Shown one piece after another: positions 46,045-55,622 of a DNA stretch of 64,000 nt. Position 1 is the stretch's first letter, and every line of letters begins with the position of its first letter. The stretch lies in NCBI RefSeq assembly GCF_031180975.1, contig NZ_JAPSLI010000003.1:288194-352193 (forward strand), given 5' to 3'. The position numbers were made by a program, and so were the translations under genes. This stretch comes from Microbacterium sp. (GTDB taxonomy: Bacteria; Actinomycetota; Actinomycetes; Actinomycetales; Microbacteriaceae). The notes beneath the pieces were generated by a model, which saw only the letters and a program-made list of their open reading frames with translations, did not search any database and was not told where the DNA came from.

Positions 46045-46489
46045 GCCCCGCGACGCGGAACGGGATGACCTCGCCCATCGCGAGCGACGTCTCGGTGCGC
46101 TCCACCCCGTCGATCGACAGGATGCGCGCATCGGTGTCGAACAGGTGCCGAGCGTCGCGGCACGCCACTCGGGCGAGCAGGTCGACCGAGCCGCTCAGGC
46201 CGTGCGCCTGCACGACCTCGGGTACACGCGCGAGCTCGGCGATGATGCGCGGCAGCTCGGTCTGGCGCACGCCGATGCTGATGAACGCCTGCAGAGGGAA
46301 GCCGAGCACCTCGGTGGAGTACGCCCGCTCGTAGGACTGGAACACCCCGGTCTGCTCGAGCCTGGCCATGCGCGCCTGGATCGTGTTCCGCGACAGTCGC
46401 AGTCGCTCGGCGAGCGCCACGACGGTGGTCCGCGGGTCCTCAGACAGAGCGGTGAGCAGTTCGAGATCGATCCGATCAAGAGTGGGCAT
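46016..46489 (-). CDS. Lrp/AsnC-family regulator, probable controller of bkdABC
   Basis: A 157-residue Lrp-type protein with the N-terminal helix-turn-helix (about residues 19-41, VALAERLRLSRNTIQARM) and the C-terminal RAM/AsnC ligand domain. It is divergent from the branched-chain ketoacid dehydrogenase operon, the classic position of BkdR, so it probably activates bkd genes in response to branched-chain amino acids. ATG 46489 is used; the frame is open to 46549 without a ribosome site. The 165-bp gap to bkdA shows no clear palindrome. Confidence 0.85.
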   Translation of the reverse strand: MPTLDRIDLELLTALSEDPRTTVVALAERLRLSRNTIQARMARLEQTGVFQSYERAYSTEVLGFPLQAFISIGVRQTELPRIIAELARVPEVVQAHGLSGSVDLLARVACRDARHLFDTDARILSIDGVERTETSLAMGEVIPFRVAGLIGLARREA

Positions 46490-46654
46490 AGTGCCACACG
46501 ATATCAGCACGCCGTGCCCGACACTGGGCAACATGCTCACCGCTCGCACAGATGCTTGAGCGTGGTGTCAGGCGGACGTACCCTTCAGATAGGGCCGACG
46601 AAGACGTCGGTCGCCGTGGACGCCCCACAAGGGCAGCACGTCAGGAGGACGCCG

Positions 46655-47767
46655 ATGTCACCGCACACCACCCCGATCGTCGACACCCACAACGATCTCG
46701 AACTCACCGAGCGCATCCTCGCGCCGGACGGCACCCGACTGCCGAATCCGCAGCTGGACCGCCATCTCGCCGACATCGACGCCGACGTGCTGCGCGCACT
46801 GCACCGCGACATGGTCGTGCTGCGCCGGATCGACGCCGAGGGCGTCGCACTGCAACGGCAGGGCCAGCTCGGGCTGTGGGCACCCTGTCAGGGGCAGGAG
46901 GCCGCCCAGATCGGCACCGCCAGGGCGCTTGCGCCGCAGGACTTCGTCTTCCCCAGCTATCGCGAGACCGGCGTGATGCTCGTCCGCGGCGCGCAGCCGG
47001 GCGACTACGTGCGGATGTGGCGCGGCGAGGAGGGCGCCGCCTACGACCCGGCCGTCATGCGGATGGCGCCGCTGCAGATCATCATCGGAGCACAGACCCT
47101 GCATGCGGTGGGCTACGGCGTCGGCATCCGGCACGACGGCACCGACGAGGTCGCGGTGGCGTACTTCGGCGACGGTGCGACCAGCCAGGGCGACGTCAAC
47201 GAAGCGATGGTGTTCGCCTCGTCCTACCGCGCGCCCGTCGTGTTCGTCTGCCAGAACAACCACTGGGCCATCTCGGAGCCGGTCGGTCTGCAGTCGCAGT
47301 ACCCGCTCGCGGGCCGCGCGCCGGGGTTCGGCATCCCGAGCATGCGCGTCGACGGCAACGACGTGCTCGCCTGCCTCGCCGCGATGCGCTGGGCGCTCGA
47401 GCACGCCCGTGCCGGCCGTGGCCCGGCCTACATCGAAGCCGTCACGTACCGGATGGGCCCGCACACCACGGCCGACGACCCGAAGCGGTACCGCGACGAC
47501 ACGCAGCTCGAGCACTGGCGCCGTCTCGACCCCATCGCGCGTCTCGAAGCGCACCTGCGCGCGGCCGGCGAGCTCACCGACGAGCACGTCGCCGACGTGC
47601 AGGAACAGGCCGACACCGCGGCGCGAGAGATGCGCGCGGCGTGCCTGGGGATGACCACGCGGCCCCCGCTCGCCGTCTTCGACGGCGTGTACGCCGAGCC
47701 GCACTCCGGCCTGCAGCGCCAGCGCGACGAGTACGCGGCGTATCTCGCCGCCTACGGGGAGGTGTGA
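46655..47767 (+). CDS. bkdA: Branched-chain alpha-ketoacid dehydrogenase E1 alpha
   Basis: The thiamine-diphosphate half of the E1 decarboxylase. The 370-residue protein has the cofactor motif GDGATSQGDVNEAMVFA ending in CQNNHWAIS (near 171-208), plus the phosphorylation-loop-like YRMGPHTTADDPKRYRD. ATG 46655 follows GGAGG. Family members also include acetoin or pyruvate E1 types, but the partner leucine genes favour branched-chain ketoacids. The order matches M. tuberculosis Rv2497c-Rv2495c. Confidence 0.9.
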   Translation: MSPHTTPIVDTHNDLELTERILAPDGTRLPNPQLDRHLADIDADVLRALHRDMVVLRRIDAEGVALQRQGQLGLWAPCQGQEAAQIGTARALAPQDFVFPSYRETGVMLVRGAQPGDYVRMWRGEEGAAYDPAVMRMAPLQIIIGAQTLHAVGYGVGIRHDGTDEVAVAYFGDGATSQGDVNEAMVFASSYRAPVVFVCQNNHWAISEPVGLQSQYPLAGRAPGFGIPSMRVDGNDVLACLAAMRWALEHARAGRGPAYIEAVTYRMGPHTTADDPKRYRDDTQLEHWRRLDPIARLEAHLRAAGELTDEHVADVQEQADTAAREMRAACLGMTTRPPLAVFDGVYAEPHSGLQRQRDEYAAYLAAYGEV

Positions 47768-47768
47768 C

Positions 47769-48803
47769 ATGGCCGAGATGACCCTGGGCAAGGCGTTGAA
47801 CGCCGGCCTCCGTCAGGCCCTGCGGGACGACGACAAGGTGGTGCTGCTCGGCGAGGACATCGGGACGCTCGGCGGGGTCTTCCGCATCACCGACGGACTC
47901 CTCGACGAGTTCGGCGCGAAGCGCATCATCGACACGCCACTGGCGGAGTCCGGCATCGTGGGCACCGCCGTCGGGCTGGCGTTCCGCGGCTACCGACCCG
48001 TGGTCGAGATCCAGTTCGACGGCTTCGTCTATCCCGCCTTCGACCAGATCGTCTCCCAGGTGGCGAAGCTGCACTACCGCACGCAGGGCCGGGTGAAGAT
48101 GCCGATCACGATCCGCATCCCCTGGGCCGGCGGCATCGGCGCTGCGGAGCACCACTCGGAGTCGCCGGAGGCGTACTTCGTGCACACCGCCGGCCTGCGC
48201 GTGGTCGCCGTGTCCAACCCGCAGGACGCTTACACCTGCCTCCGTCAGGCGATCGCGAGCGACGACCCCGTCATCTTCTTCGAGCCCAAACGGCTGTACC
48301 ACCACAAGGGCGAAGTCGATCTCGCCGCGTCGCTGGCGGATGCGCCGCCGATGGGACTCGCCCGCGTGGCCCGCAGCGGCACCGATGCAACCGTCATCAC
48401 CTACGGGGCGATGGTCGGGACGGCCCTCGATGCGGCCGCTGCCGCGGAGGACGACGGGCTGTCCCTCGAGGTCATCGACCTGCGTTCGCTGTCGCCGGTC
48501 GACTACGGCACCGTCGCCGCGTCCGTGCGGCGCACCGGCCGGGTGGTCGTCGCGCACGAGGCCTCCCGCGAAGCCGGTATGGCGGCGGAAGTCATCGCCA
48601 GCATCACCGAGTTGTGCTTCGAGTACCTGGAATCACCGCCGCTGCGCGTCACCGGCCATGACATCCCGTACCCGCCCGCGAAGCTGGAGAAGCACCACCT
48701 ACCCGACCTGGATCGGATCCTCGACGCCGTCGACCGGCTGATGGACCGACCGAACAGCCTGAGCGGCGCGACCGATGCCGGCGCGAACGGCGGTCAGCGA
48801 TGA
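47769..48803 (+). CDS. bkdB: Branched-chain alpha-ketoacid dehydrogenase E1 beta
   Basis: A 344-residue partner subunit with the transketolase pyrimidine-binding part (VVLLGEDIGTLGGVFRITDGL, EIQFDGFVYPAFDQI) and the C-terminal transketolase domain (VVVAHEASREAGMAAEV). It starts one base after bkdA and overlaps the E2 gene by four bases, so the three subunits are co-produced. Confidence 0.92.
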   Translation: MAEMTLGKALNAGLRQALRDDDKVVLLGEDIGTLGGVFRITDGLLDEFGAKRIIDTPLAESGIVGTAVGLAFRGYRPVVEIQFDGFVYPAFDQIVSQVAKLHYRTQGRVKMPITIRIPWAGGIGAAEHHSESPEAYFVHTAGLRVVAVSNPQDAYTCLRQAIASDDPVIFFEPKRLYHHKGEVDLAASLADAPPMGLARVARSGTDATVITYGAMVGTALDAAAAAEDDGLSLEVIDLRSLSPVDYGTVAASVRRTGRVVVAHEASREAGMAAEVIASITELCFEYLESPPLRVTGHDIPYPPAKLEKHHLPDLDRILDAVDRLMDRPNSLSGATDAGANGGQR

Positions 48804-50230
48804 TCGCGGAGTTCCGCCTGCCGGATCTCGGAGAGGGACTCACCGAGGCGGAGGTCGTACAGTGGCTCGTGCAGCCCGGTGACCCCGTGACGCTGAACCA
48901 GACCCTCGCCGAAGTCGAGACCGCGAAGGCGGTCGTCGAACTGCCCTCCCCGTACGAGGGCACCGTCGCCACCCTGCACGCCGAGGCCGGCGACACCGTC
49001 GCGGTCGGATCGCCGCTGATCGCGTTCGAGGTCGGCGGCGAGAGCGGGTCGGATGCCGGAGGCGAGGCCACGTCGACTGCCGCTGCGGACGATCCAGCGG
49101 CGGACGGGACCACGACGGAGAAGGACACCTCCGCGGGCGAGACCACGCAGCCGAACCTCGTCGGATACGGCGCGGCACCGGCCTCCGGGGCACGTCCCGC
49201 GCGGCGTGCCCGTCGAGGTGCCCCCGCGACCTCACGGGCCGTCGACGCGGCCGTCATCGAAGCAGCCCCGCACGACGCACTCCCCGCCACGGCCGCGGAG
49301 CCGCGTGTCGGCGAGCGTCCCCGGTCGACGCCGCCGGTCCGTGCGCACGCGAAGCGGCTCGGCGTCGACCTGACGCTGGTCGCCGCCGAGGTCGGCGACC
49401 GGGTGATCACGCGGGCTGACGTCGACGCCTATGCCGAGCGTGTCGGGGCGACGGCACCGGCAGCCATCCCGGCGACCGAGGAACGGATCGAGACGCCGAC
49501 GCTCGCGCCGCCGTCCGGGGAACGCGGCGAGACCCGCATCCCGGTCCGCGGTGTGCGCAAGCACACCGCCCAGGCGATGGTGCAGAGCGCGTTCACCGCA
49601 CCGCACGTCACGACGTTCCACACCGTCGACGTCACCGCGAGCATGGAACTGATCGAGAAGCTCCGGAGCGACCGTGCCCTCACCGGGCATCGCATCGGGC
49701 CGCTGGTGCTGGTCGCGAAGGCGGTGTGCCTCGCGCTCGGCAGCAACCCCAGCCTGAACGCCCACTGGGATGAGCAGGCCGGGGAGATCGTCCAGTACCA
49801 CTACGTGGACCTGGGGATCGCCGCCGCCACTGACCGCGGGCTCATCGTGCCGAACATCCGGGACGCCGACCGGCTCTCGCTCATCGGACTGGCGGACGCC
49901 CTGCAGACGCTCACCGAGACGGCGCGGTCGGGCCGGACGAGCCCAGCGGAGCTGGCGGGCGGCACGTTCTCGATCACGAACATCGGCGTGTTCGGCATCG
50001 ACGCGGGCACCCCGATCCTCCCGCCGGGGCAGTCCGGCATCCTGGCGGTGGGAGCCGTCCGTCGTCAGCCATGGGAGTACCGCGGCGAGATCGCGCTGCG
50101 CCAGGTGATGACGCTGAGCCTGTCGTTCGACCATCGTCTCGTCGACGGTGCGGAGGGCGCACGCTTCCTCAAGGATGTCGCCGACATTCTCGAGGAGCCG
50201 GGCCGCGCCATGCTGCACGGCGGTCGCTGA
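48800..50230 (+). CDS. bkdC: Dihydrolipoamide acyltransferase E2
   Basis: The core E2 of the ketoacid dehydrogenase, 476 residues. One lipoyl domain is at residues 1-76, with the lipoylated Lys in VETAKAVVEL near 43. An Ala/Thr-rich linker follows, then a peripheral subunit-binding domain near 175-212 (RAHAKRLGVDLTLVA) and a catalytic domain whose active site is FDHRLVDGAEG near 445. No E3 gene is present, so it must use a shared lipoamide dehydrogenase. Confidence 0.93.
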   Translation: MIAEFRLPDLGEGLTEAEVVQWLVQPGDPVTLNQTLAEVETAKAVVELPSPYEGTVATLHAEAGDTVAVGSPLIAFEVGGESGSDAGGEATSTAAADDPAADGTTTEKDTSAGETTQPNLVGYGAAPASGARPARRARRGAPATSRAVDAAVIEAAPHDALPATAAEPRVGERPRSTPPVRAHAKRLGVDLTLVAAEVGDRVITRADVDAYAERVGATAPAAIPATEERIETPTLAPPSGERGETRIPVRGVRKHTAQAMVQSAFTAPHVTTFHTVDVTASMELIEKLRSDRALTGHRIGPLVLVAKAVCLALGSNPSLNAHWDEQAGEIVQYHYVDLGIAAATDRGLIVPNIRDADRLSLIGLADALQTLTETARSGRTSPAELAGGTFSITNIGVFGIDAGTPILPPGQSGILAVGAVRRQPWEYRGEIALRQVMTLSLSFDHRLVDGAEGARFLKDVADILEEPGRAMLHGGR

Positions 50231-50252
50231 CGCCCGAGACCCGCCGCGGGCC

Positions 50253-50277
50253 GGCCGGCCGATCAGGTCGGCCGGCC
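50253..50277. terminator. Hairpin between convergent bkdC and TetR genes
   Basis: GGCCGGCCGA pairs perfectly with TCGGCCGGCC around TCAGG, between two convergent stops. It may terminate both transcripts, though no U-tract is present. Confidence 0.6.
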
Positions 50278-50284
50278 GATCGGG

Positions 50285-50881
50285 TCAGCCGGCCCGGGCG
50301 ATGAGAGCCGCGTACGCCATCGACGCCAGCACCGCGGCCGTGGTCCCCTTCGAGCGCATCGCCTGCCTCGTGCTGTGCGGGGTGGAGTTGATCAGCCCGA
50401 AGCACGCCTGAACGCGCAGTCGCAACTCGTCCTGCGCGACCGGCTGTACGGGGGCGAGCGCTGCGATCCAGATGTCGATGTACTCGCGCTGGAGCCGCCG
50501 CACCTGGGCGCCGTCCTCCTCGGAGAGGTGGGGGAGGTCGCGGTCCTGCACGCGGATGACGTCGGGGTTGCCGAGCGCGAATCCGACGTGGAAGCGGATG
50601 AGCTCCCGCATCCGCTCCTCGTCGTCGGCGACGGATGCCGCCACGGCCCGCCCACCCTCGACCAGGTCCAGGCTCACCTTGATCAGCACGGCACCGAGCA
50701 GGGCCTGCTTGCCGGAGAAGTGCCGGTACACCGCAGGCCCCGACACGCCGACGGCCGTCCCGATCTCCTCCAGGCTGACACCCGAATAGCCGCGCAGCGC
50801 GAACAGCTGCGCGGCGGCGCGCAGGATCGCGTCGGTGCGCTCCGCCTTCGCGCGGTCACGGGCGGTGACGGGCGTTGTCAT
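50285..50881 (-). CDS. TetR-family regulator of the leucine catabolic cluster
   Basis: A 198-residue TetR protein. The helix-turn-helix is at about residues 35-58 (VSLEEIGTAVGVSGPAVYRHF) and the C-terminal ligand domain resembles acyl-CoA-sensing regulators. It is divergent from accD-accA-fadE-maoC-citE across 99 bp that contain two GGTTA-N8-TAACC palindromes, one touching its own ribosome-binding region. It probably represses both itself and the operon until an acyl-CoA intermediate binds. Confidence 0.82.
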   Translation of the reverse strand: MTTPVTARDRAKAERTDAILRAAAQLFALRGYSGVSLEEIGTAVGVSGPAVYRHFSGKQALLGAVLIKVSLDLVEGGRAVAASVADDEERMRELIRFHVGFALGNPDVIRVQDRDLPHLSEEDGAQVRRLQREYIDIWIAALAPVQPVAQDELRLRVQACFGLINSTPHSTRQAMRSKGTTAAVLASMAYAALIARAG

Positions 50882-50884
50882 TTC

Positions 50885-50902
50885 GGTTAATCCTCGCTAA
50901 CC
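50885..50902. promoter_or_regulatory. TetR operator, copy 1
   Basis: GGTTA-N8-TAACC, four bases upstream of the TetR ATG (50881, minus), so binding would block autogenous expression. It has the same half-site spacing as copy 2. Confidence 0.65.
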
Positions 50903-50912
50903 TGAATAATCG

Positions 50913-50930
50913 GGTTAGTGAACACTAACC
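50913..50930. promoter_or_regulatory. TetR operator, copy 2
   Basis: GGTTAGTGAACACTAACC has perfect 8-bp arms around AA. It is 28 bp from copy 1 and 50 bp upstream of the carboxylase start. Confidence 0.75.
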
Positions 50931-50980
50931 GAGTCGGTGCTCACCGCGCCACAGTATTTCGTGAGTCGAGGAGGACCGCG

Positions 50981-52534
50981 ATGCCCGTCACCCAGCAGGC
51001 ACTCGCCGACGAGCTGCAGGAGACCCTCGCCCGTGCCGCGCTGGGCGGACCGGAGCGTTCCCGGCAGCGGCACGTCGCACGCGGCAAGCTGCTGCCGCGC
51101 GACCGCGTGGCCCGTTTGCTCGACGAGGGCAGCCCGTTCGTCGAGATCGCGCCGCTCGCCGCGCACGGGCTGTACGGGGGAGAGGCGCCGGGGGCGGGGG
51201 TCATCGCCGGCATCGGCCTCGTGCACGGTCGCCACGTGATGGTGATCTGCAACGATCCGACGGTCAAGGGTGGGACGTACTTCCCGCTCACGGTGAAGAA
51301 GCACCTGCGCGCGCAGGAAGTCGCCAGGGAGAATCGCCTGCCGTGTCTGTACCTCGTCGACTCCGGCGGAGCGTTCCTGCCCAAGCAGGACGAGGTCTTC
51401 CCCGACCGCGACCATTTCGGACGGATCTTCTTCAACCAGGCGCGGATGTCCGCGGAGGGCGTCCCGCAGCTGGCGGCCGTGCTCGGATCGTGCACCGCCG
51501 GTGGCGCGTACGTGCCCGCCATGAGCGACGAGACCGTGATCGTCCGCAACCAGGGCACGATCTTCCTAGGCGGGCCGCCGCTGGTGAAGGCGGCGATCGG
51601 GGAAGTGGTCAGTGCCGAGGAGCTCGGCGGCGGCGAGCTTCACGCCCGCCGGTCGGGCGTCGTCGATCACCTCGCGGAGGATGACGAGCACGCCCTGGAG
51701 ATCCTGCGCGACATCGTCGCCACGCTGCCGCGTCCGTCGGAACCGGCATGGCGGGTGCTGCCGTCGCGCCCGCCCTCCGAGACCGGCAGCCTGCACGACG
51801 TCGTGCCGGTGGACGTCAACGCCGCCTACGACGTCCGCGAGGTGATCGTCCGTCTGGTCGACGGCGAGAGCTTCCGCGAGTTCAAGCGCGAGTACGGCAC
51901 CACCCTGATCACCGGTTTCGCCCTGCTGCACGGGCATCCGGTCGGCATCGTCGCCAACAACGGTGTGCTGTTCGGGGAATCGGCGCTGAAGGGCGCCCAC
52001 TTCATCGAGCTCTGCGACCAGCGCGGCATCCCGCTGCTGTTCCTGCAGAACATCACGGGCTTCATGGTCGGCACCGAGGCCGAGGCGGGTGGCATCGCCA
52101 AGGACGGCGCCAAGATGGTCACCGCCGTCGCCACCACGCGCGTGCCCAAGCTCACGGTGATCATCGGCGGCTCGTTCGGCGCCGGCAACTACTCGATGTG
52201 CGGGCGCGCGTATTCGCCGCGGTTCCTGTGGACCTGGCCGGCCAGCCGCATCTCGGTCATGGGGGGCGCGCAGGCGGCATCCGTGCTGGCGACCGTCAAG
52301 GAGGACCAGCTCACGGCAGCGGGTGAGAGCTGGACCCCCGAGGAGCGGGCTGCTTTCGAAGCGCCGGTCCGTGAGCAGTACGAGCACCAGGGCGAGCCCT
52401 ACTACGCCACGGCACGGCTGTGGGACGACGGCATCGTCGACCCCGACCAGACCCGGGACCTGCTCGGCCTCGCGCTCGACGTCGTCTCCCGTACGCCCCT
52501 GCCCGAACCCGGCTTCGGCCTCTTCCGGATGTGA
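50981..52534 (+). CDS. accD1: Acyl-CoA (methylcrotonyl-type) carboxylase beta subunit
   Basis: The carboxyltransferase subunit, 517 residues, that transfers carboxybiotin CO2 to an acyl-CoA. The crotonase-fold blocks [21 protein letters not shown] (biotin side) and the C-terminal [11 protein letters not shown] and [18 protein letters not shown] match methylcrotonyl-CoA carboxylases. ATG 50981 after GGAGG is preferred over the longer frame from 50918, which crosses the operator. It corresponds in order to M. tuberculosis accD1 (Rv2502c). Confidence 0.9.
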   Translation: MPVTQQALADELQETLARAALGGPERSRQRHVARGKLLPRDRVARLLDEGSPFVEIAPLAAHGLYGGEAPGAGVIAGIGLVHGRHVMVICNDPTVKGGTYFPLTVKKHLRAQEVARENRLPCLYLVDSGGAFLPKQDEVFPDRDHFGRIFFNQARMSAEGVPQLAAVLGSCTAGGAYVPAMSDETVIVRNQGTIFLGGPPLVKAAIGEVVSAEELGGGELHARRSGVVDHLAEDDEHALEILRDIVATLPRPSEPAWRVLPSRPPSETGSLHDVVPVDVNAAYDVREVIVRLVDGESFREFKREYGTTLITGFALLHGHPVGIVANNGVLFGESALKGAHFIELCDQRGIPLLFLQNITGFMVGTEAEAGGIAKDGAKMVTAVATTRVPKLTVIIGGSFGAGNYSMCGRAYSPRFLWTWPASRISVMGGAQAASVLATVKEDQLTAAGESWTPEERAAFEAPVREQYEHQGEPYYATARLWDDGIVDPDQTRDLLGLALDVVSRTPLPEPGFGLFRM

Positions 52535-52538
52535 TGCC

Positions 52539-54470
52539 ATGACCGTCCCCGCCGCTTCCGCCGTCCGCGGCTTCGAGACGGTGCTCGTCGCGAACCGCGG
52601 CGAGATCGCACGTCGCGTCATCCGCACGCTGCGCGAACTCGGCATCCGCAGTGTCGCCGTGTACAGCGACGCGGACGCGAACGCCCCGCATGTGCGCGAG
52701 GCGGACCACGCGGTGCGCATCGGCACCGCGCCGGCAGCGGAGTCGTACCTGCGGGTCGAGGCGATCGTGGCCGCCGCCCTTGAGACCGGGGCCCAGGCGA
52801 TCCACCCCGGGTACGGCTTCCTGTCCGAGAGCACCGCGCTGGCCGCCGCCTGCGCCGACGCAGGCATCGTCTTCATCGGCCCGGATGCCAGAGCGCTCGA
52901 GGTGATGGGTGACAAGGCCCGCGCTCGCGAGCACGTCACCGCGCACGGCGTGCCGGTGGTGCCCGGCTTCAGCGCCGTCGGCCTCGACGATGACGAGATC
53001 CGGCGACGCGCCGACGACATCGGCTATCCGCTGCTCGTGAAACCGAGCGCGGGCGGCGGAGGCAAGGGCATGGAGAGCGTCCACGAGCCCGCAGCGCTGG
53101 ATGCGGCGCTCGCCACCGCACGGCGCGTGGCGGCGGCGGCGTTCGGCGACGACGCGCTGGTGCTGGAGCGGCTCATCCGCCGCCCCCGCCACATCGAGGT
53201 GCAGGTGTTCGGCGACCGGCACGGCACTGTGCAGGCCTTCGGCGAGCGGGAATGCACGCTGCAGCGGCGGCACCAGAAGGTCATCGAGGAGGCGCCCGCG
53301 GCCGGACTGCCGCACGAGTTGCGCACGCGGCTGCTCGACGCGGCGGTCCGCGCCGCTCGCAGCGTCGACTACGTCGGGGCGGGCACGGTCGAGTTCCTCG
53401 TCGATGCGGATGCCATGGACGAGGTGTTCTTCATCGAGATGAACACCCGCCTGCAGGTCGAGCACCCGGTCACAGAGCTGGTCACCGGACGCGACCTCGT
53501 CGCCCTCCAACTGGCGATCGCGGCCGGCGGAGCGCTGCCGGAACCTCCCGCCGTGCGGGGGCACGCCGTCGAGGCCCGCGTGTACGCCGAATCACCCGAG
53601 CGCGGATTCCTGCCGCAGACCGGCAGCGTCCTGCTGTTCGATCCGCCGGCCGGTGTGCGCGTGGACGCCGCGATCGAGACCGGGTCGGAGGTCACCGGCT
53701 TCTACGACCCGATGATCGCGAAGGTGATCGCGGAGGGTCCCGATCGGGAGACCGCGCTTCGTCGGCTGGACGCCGCGCTCGCACGCACGGTCGTGCTCGG
53801 TGTCGAGACGAACATCGCGTTCCTCCGTGCGCTCTGTCAGGACGAGCGGGTGCGGGCCGGCGACCTGGACACCGGTCTGATCGAAACGCTGCTGCCGTTT
53901 CGCGCGGAGCCGCCGAGCGAGCGGATGCTGCGTGCGGCGGCATCCGCTCTTCCCGCCCCCGACGCGACGGACGACGACGTCAGCCCACTGTGGCGGCAGC
54001 TGACGGGGTGGCGGCTGGGTGGCAGCGCCGCCCCGCCGCGCCCGGCGTTCCTCACCGACGACGACGAGGTGGTGGAGGCGCCTGAGGGAGCGGCCTCCGC
54101 CGCACTCGATGTACGCAGCGCGGTCGACGCCGACGGTGCGGTCTGGGTCGCCGAGGACGGCCGCACCGTGCGGCTGCGGCCACTGAGCCGGCGGGCCCGC
54201 ATGGAGCGGCGGCTGGCCGAACGGATGCCGGAGAGCGGCCCGCGCGCGCCCGAGGGCCGCGCCCCCATGCCCGGCAGCGTCGTCGCGGTGCACGTCGCCG
54301 ACGGTGCGACGGTGCGGGCGGGCGATCCGCTCGTCTCGATCGAGGCGATGAAGATGGAGCACCCGGTGCTCGCGCCGCACGACGGCACGGTGCACCTGCT
54401 GGTCGCCGTCGGTGACCAGGTGCGGCGCGACCAACCGGTCGCCCGCGTGGACGAGGAGGAGCAGGCATGA
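52539..54470 (+). CDS. accA1: Acyl-CoA carboxylase alpha subunit (biotin carboxylase + BCCP)
   Basis: A 643-residue protein. The N-terminal biotin carboxylase has VLVANRGEIARRVIRT near residue 14, the ATP-grasp loop KPSAGGGGKGM near 170 and the catalytic EMNTRLQVEHPVTE near 303. The C-terminal BCCP domain has the biotinylated Lys of EAMKMEH near 605. A long Ala/Pro-rich linker joins them. It pairs with accD1, 4 bp upstream; the end overlaps the dehydrogenase start (ATGA). It depends on biotin, which bioYMN could import. Confidence 0.94.
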   Translation: MTVPAASAVRGFETVLVANRGEIARRVIRTLRELGIRSVAVYSDADANAPHVREADHAVRIGTAPAAESYLRVEAIVAAALETGAQAIHPGYGFLSESTALAAACADAGIVFIGPDARALEVMGDKARAREHVTAHGVPVVPGFSAVGLDDDEIRRRADDIGYPLLVKPSAGGGGKGMESVHEPAALDAALATARRVAAAAFGDDALVLERLIRRPRHIEVQVFGDRHGTVQAFGERECTLQRRHQKVIEEAPAAGLPHELRTRLLDAAVRAARSVDYVGAGTVEFLVDADAMDEVFFIEMNTRLQVEHPVTELVTGRDLVALQLAIAAGGALPEPPAVRGHAVEARVYAESPERGFLPQTGSVLLFDPPAGVRVDAAIETGSEVTGFYDPMIAKVIAEGPDRETALRRLDAALARTVVLGVETNIAFLRALCQDERVRAGDLDTGLIETLLPFRAEPPSERMLRAAASALPAPDATDDDVSPLWRQLTGWRLGGSAAPPRPAFLTDDDEVVEAPEGAASAALDVRSAVDADGAVWVAEDGRTVRLRPLSRRARMERRLAERMPESGPRAPEGRAPMPGSVVAVHVADGATVRAGDPLVSIEAMKMEHPVLAPHDGTVHLLVAVGDQVRRDQPVARVDEEEQA

Positions 54471-55621
54471 CCGAGGATCTCGACGACGAGCAGCGCGAAC
54501 TGGCCGCGATGGTGCGAGACTTCGCCGACCAGGTGGTCGCCCCGCAGGCGTACGAGGCCGATCGCACCCACACGCTGAACCTGGACGTCGTGCGCCAGAT
54601 GGGCGAGCTCGGCCTGTTCGGGCTGCCGTTCCCCGAGGAGTACGGCGGGCAGGGCGGCGACTACCTCGCGCTCGGCATCGCGATCGAGGCGCTCGGCCGT
54701 GTCGACCAGTCCATCGCGATCACGCTCGAGGCGGGAGTCAGCCTGGGCGCCATGCCGGTGTACCGGTTCGGCACCGAGGAGCAGAAGGCCGAGTACCTGC
54801 CATCGCTGCTCGCCGGCGAGGCGCTCGCGGGGTTCGGGCTCACCGAGCCGGAGGCGGGCAGCGACGCCGGGGCGACCCGCACCACCGCGCGCCTGGATGG
54901 TGACGAATGGGTGATCGACGGCACGAAGCAGTTCATCACCAACTCCGGAACCGCCATCACCCGCTTCGTGACCGTGACCGCCGTCACGGGCCGCGGGCCG
55001 GACGGGCGCAAGGAGATCTCGACGATCATCGTGCCGAACGGCACACCCGGGTTCACCGTCGAGCCCGCCTACGACAAGGTCGGCTGGAACGCCTCCGACA
55101 CGCATCCGCTCACGCTGCAGGGCGTGCGCGTGCCGGCGGAGAACCTGCTGGGGGAGCGCGGGCAGGGGTTCCGCAACTTCCTCATCATCCTCGACGAGGG
55201 CCGCATCGCCATCGCGGCGCTCGCGACCGGCGCGGCGGAGGGGTGCCTGGAAGCGGCGGTCGACTACGCCCAGAAGCGCACGGTGTTCGGGGCGGCGCTG
55301 AGCACCAGGCAGAACGCGCAGTTCACACTCGCGCGGATGCGCGCCAGGGTGCACACCGCGCGGCTGGCGTGGCATCACGCGGCCAGGCTGCGTGACGCCG
55401 GCAAGCCGTTCGCCGAGGCGGCCGCGATCGCGAAGCTCGTCTCCGGCGAGGCGGCGATGGACAACGCCCGCGACGCCACCCAGATCTTCGGTGGCAACGG
55501 GTTCATGAACGAGTACCCGGTCGCGCGGCACTACCGCGACTCGAAGATCCTGGAGATCGGGGAGGGCACGACCGAGGTGCAGCTGCTCGTGATCGCACGC
55601 GGTCTGGGGCTCGCGGGGTAG
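54467..55621 (+). CDS. Acyl-CoA dehydrogenase (isovaleryl-CoA type)
   Basis: A 384-residue FAD enzyme that introduces the alpha-beta double bond. Signature 1 is GFGLTEPEAGSDAGA near 122, signature 2 is near 345 (ATQIFGGNGFMNEYPVARHYRDSK), and the FAD/ETF region is RTVFGAALSTRQ. Within the cluster it corresponds to M. tuberculosis fadE19 (Rv2500c), implicated in leucine breakdown, so isovaleryl-CoA is the likely substrate. ATGA overlap with accA1. Confidence 0.92.
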   Translation: MTEDLDDEQRELAAMVRDFADQVVAPQAYEADRTHTLNLDVVRQMGELGLFGLPFPEEYGGQGGDYLALGIAIEALGRVDQSIAITLEAGVSLGAMPVYRFGTEEQKAEYLPSLLAGEALAGFGLTEPEAGSDAGATRTTARLDGDEWVIDGTKQFITNSGTAITRFVTVTAVTGRGPDGRKEISTIIVPNGTPGFTVEPAYDKVGWNASDTHPLTLQGVRVPAENLLGERGQGFRNFLIILDEGRIAIAALATGAAEGCLEAAVDYAQKRTVFGAALSTRQNAQFTLARMRARVHTARLAWHHAARLRDAGKPFAEAAAIAKLVSGEAAMDNARDATQIFGGNGFMNEYPVARHYRDSKILEIGEGTTEVQLLVIARGLGLAG

Positions 55622-55622
55622 C

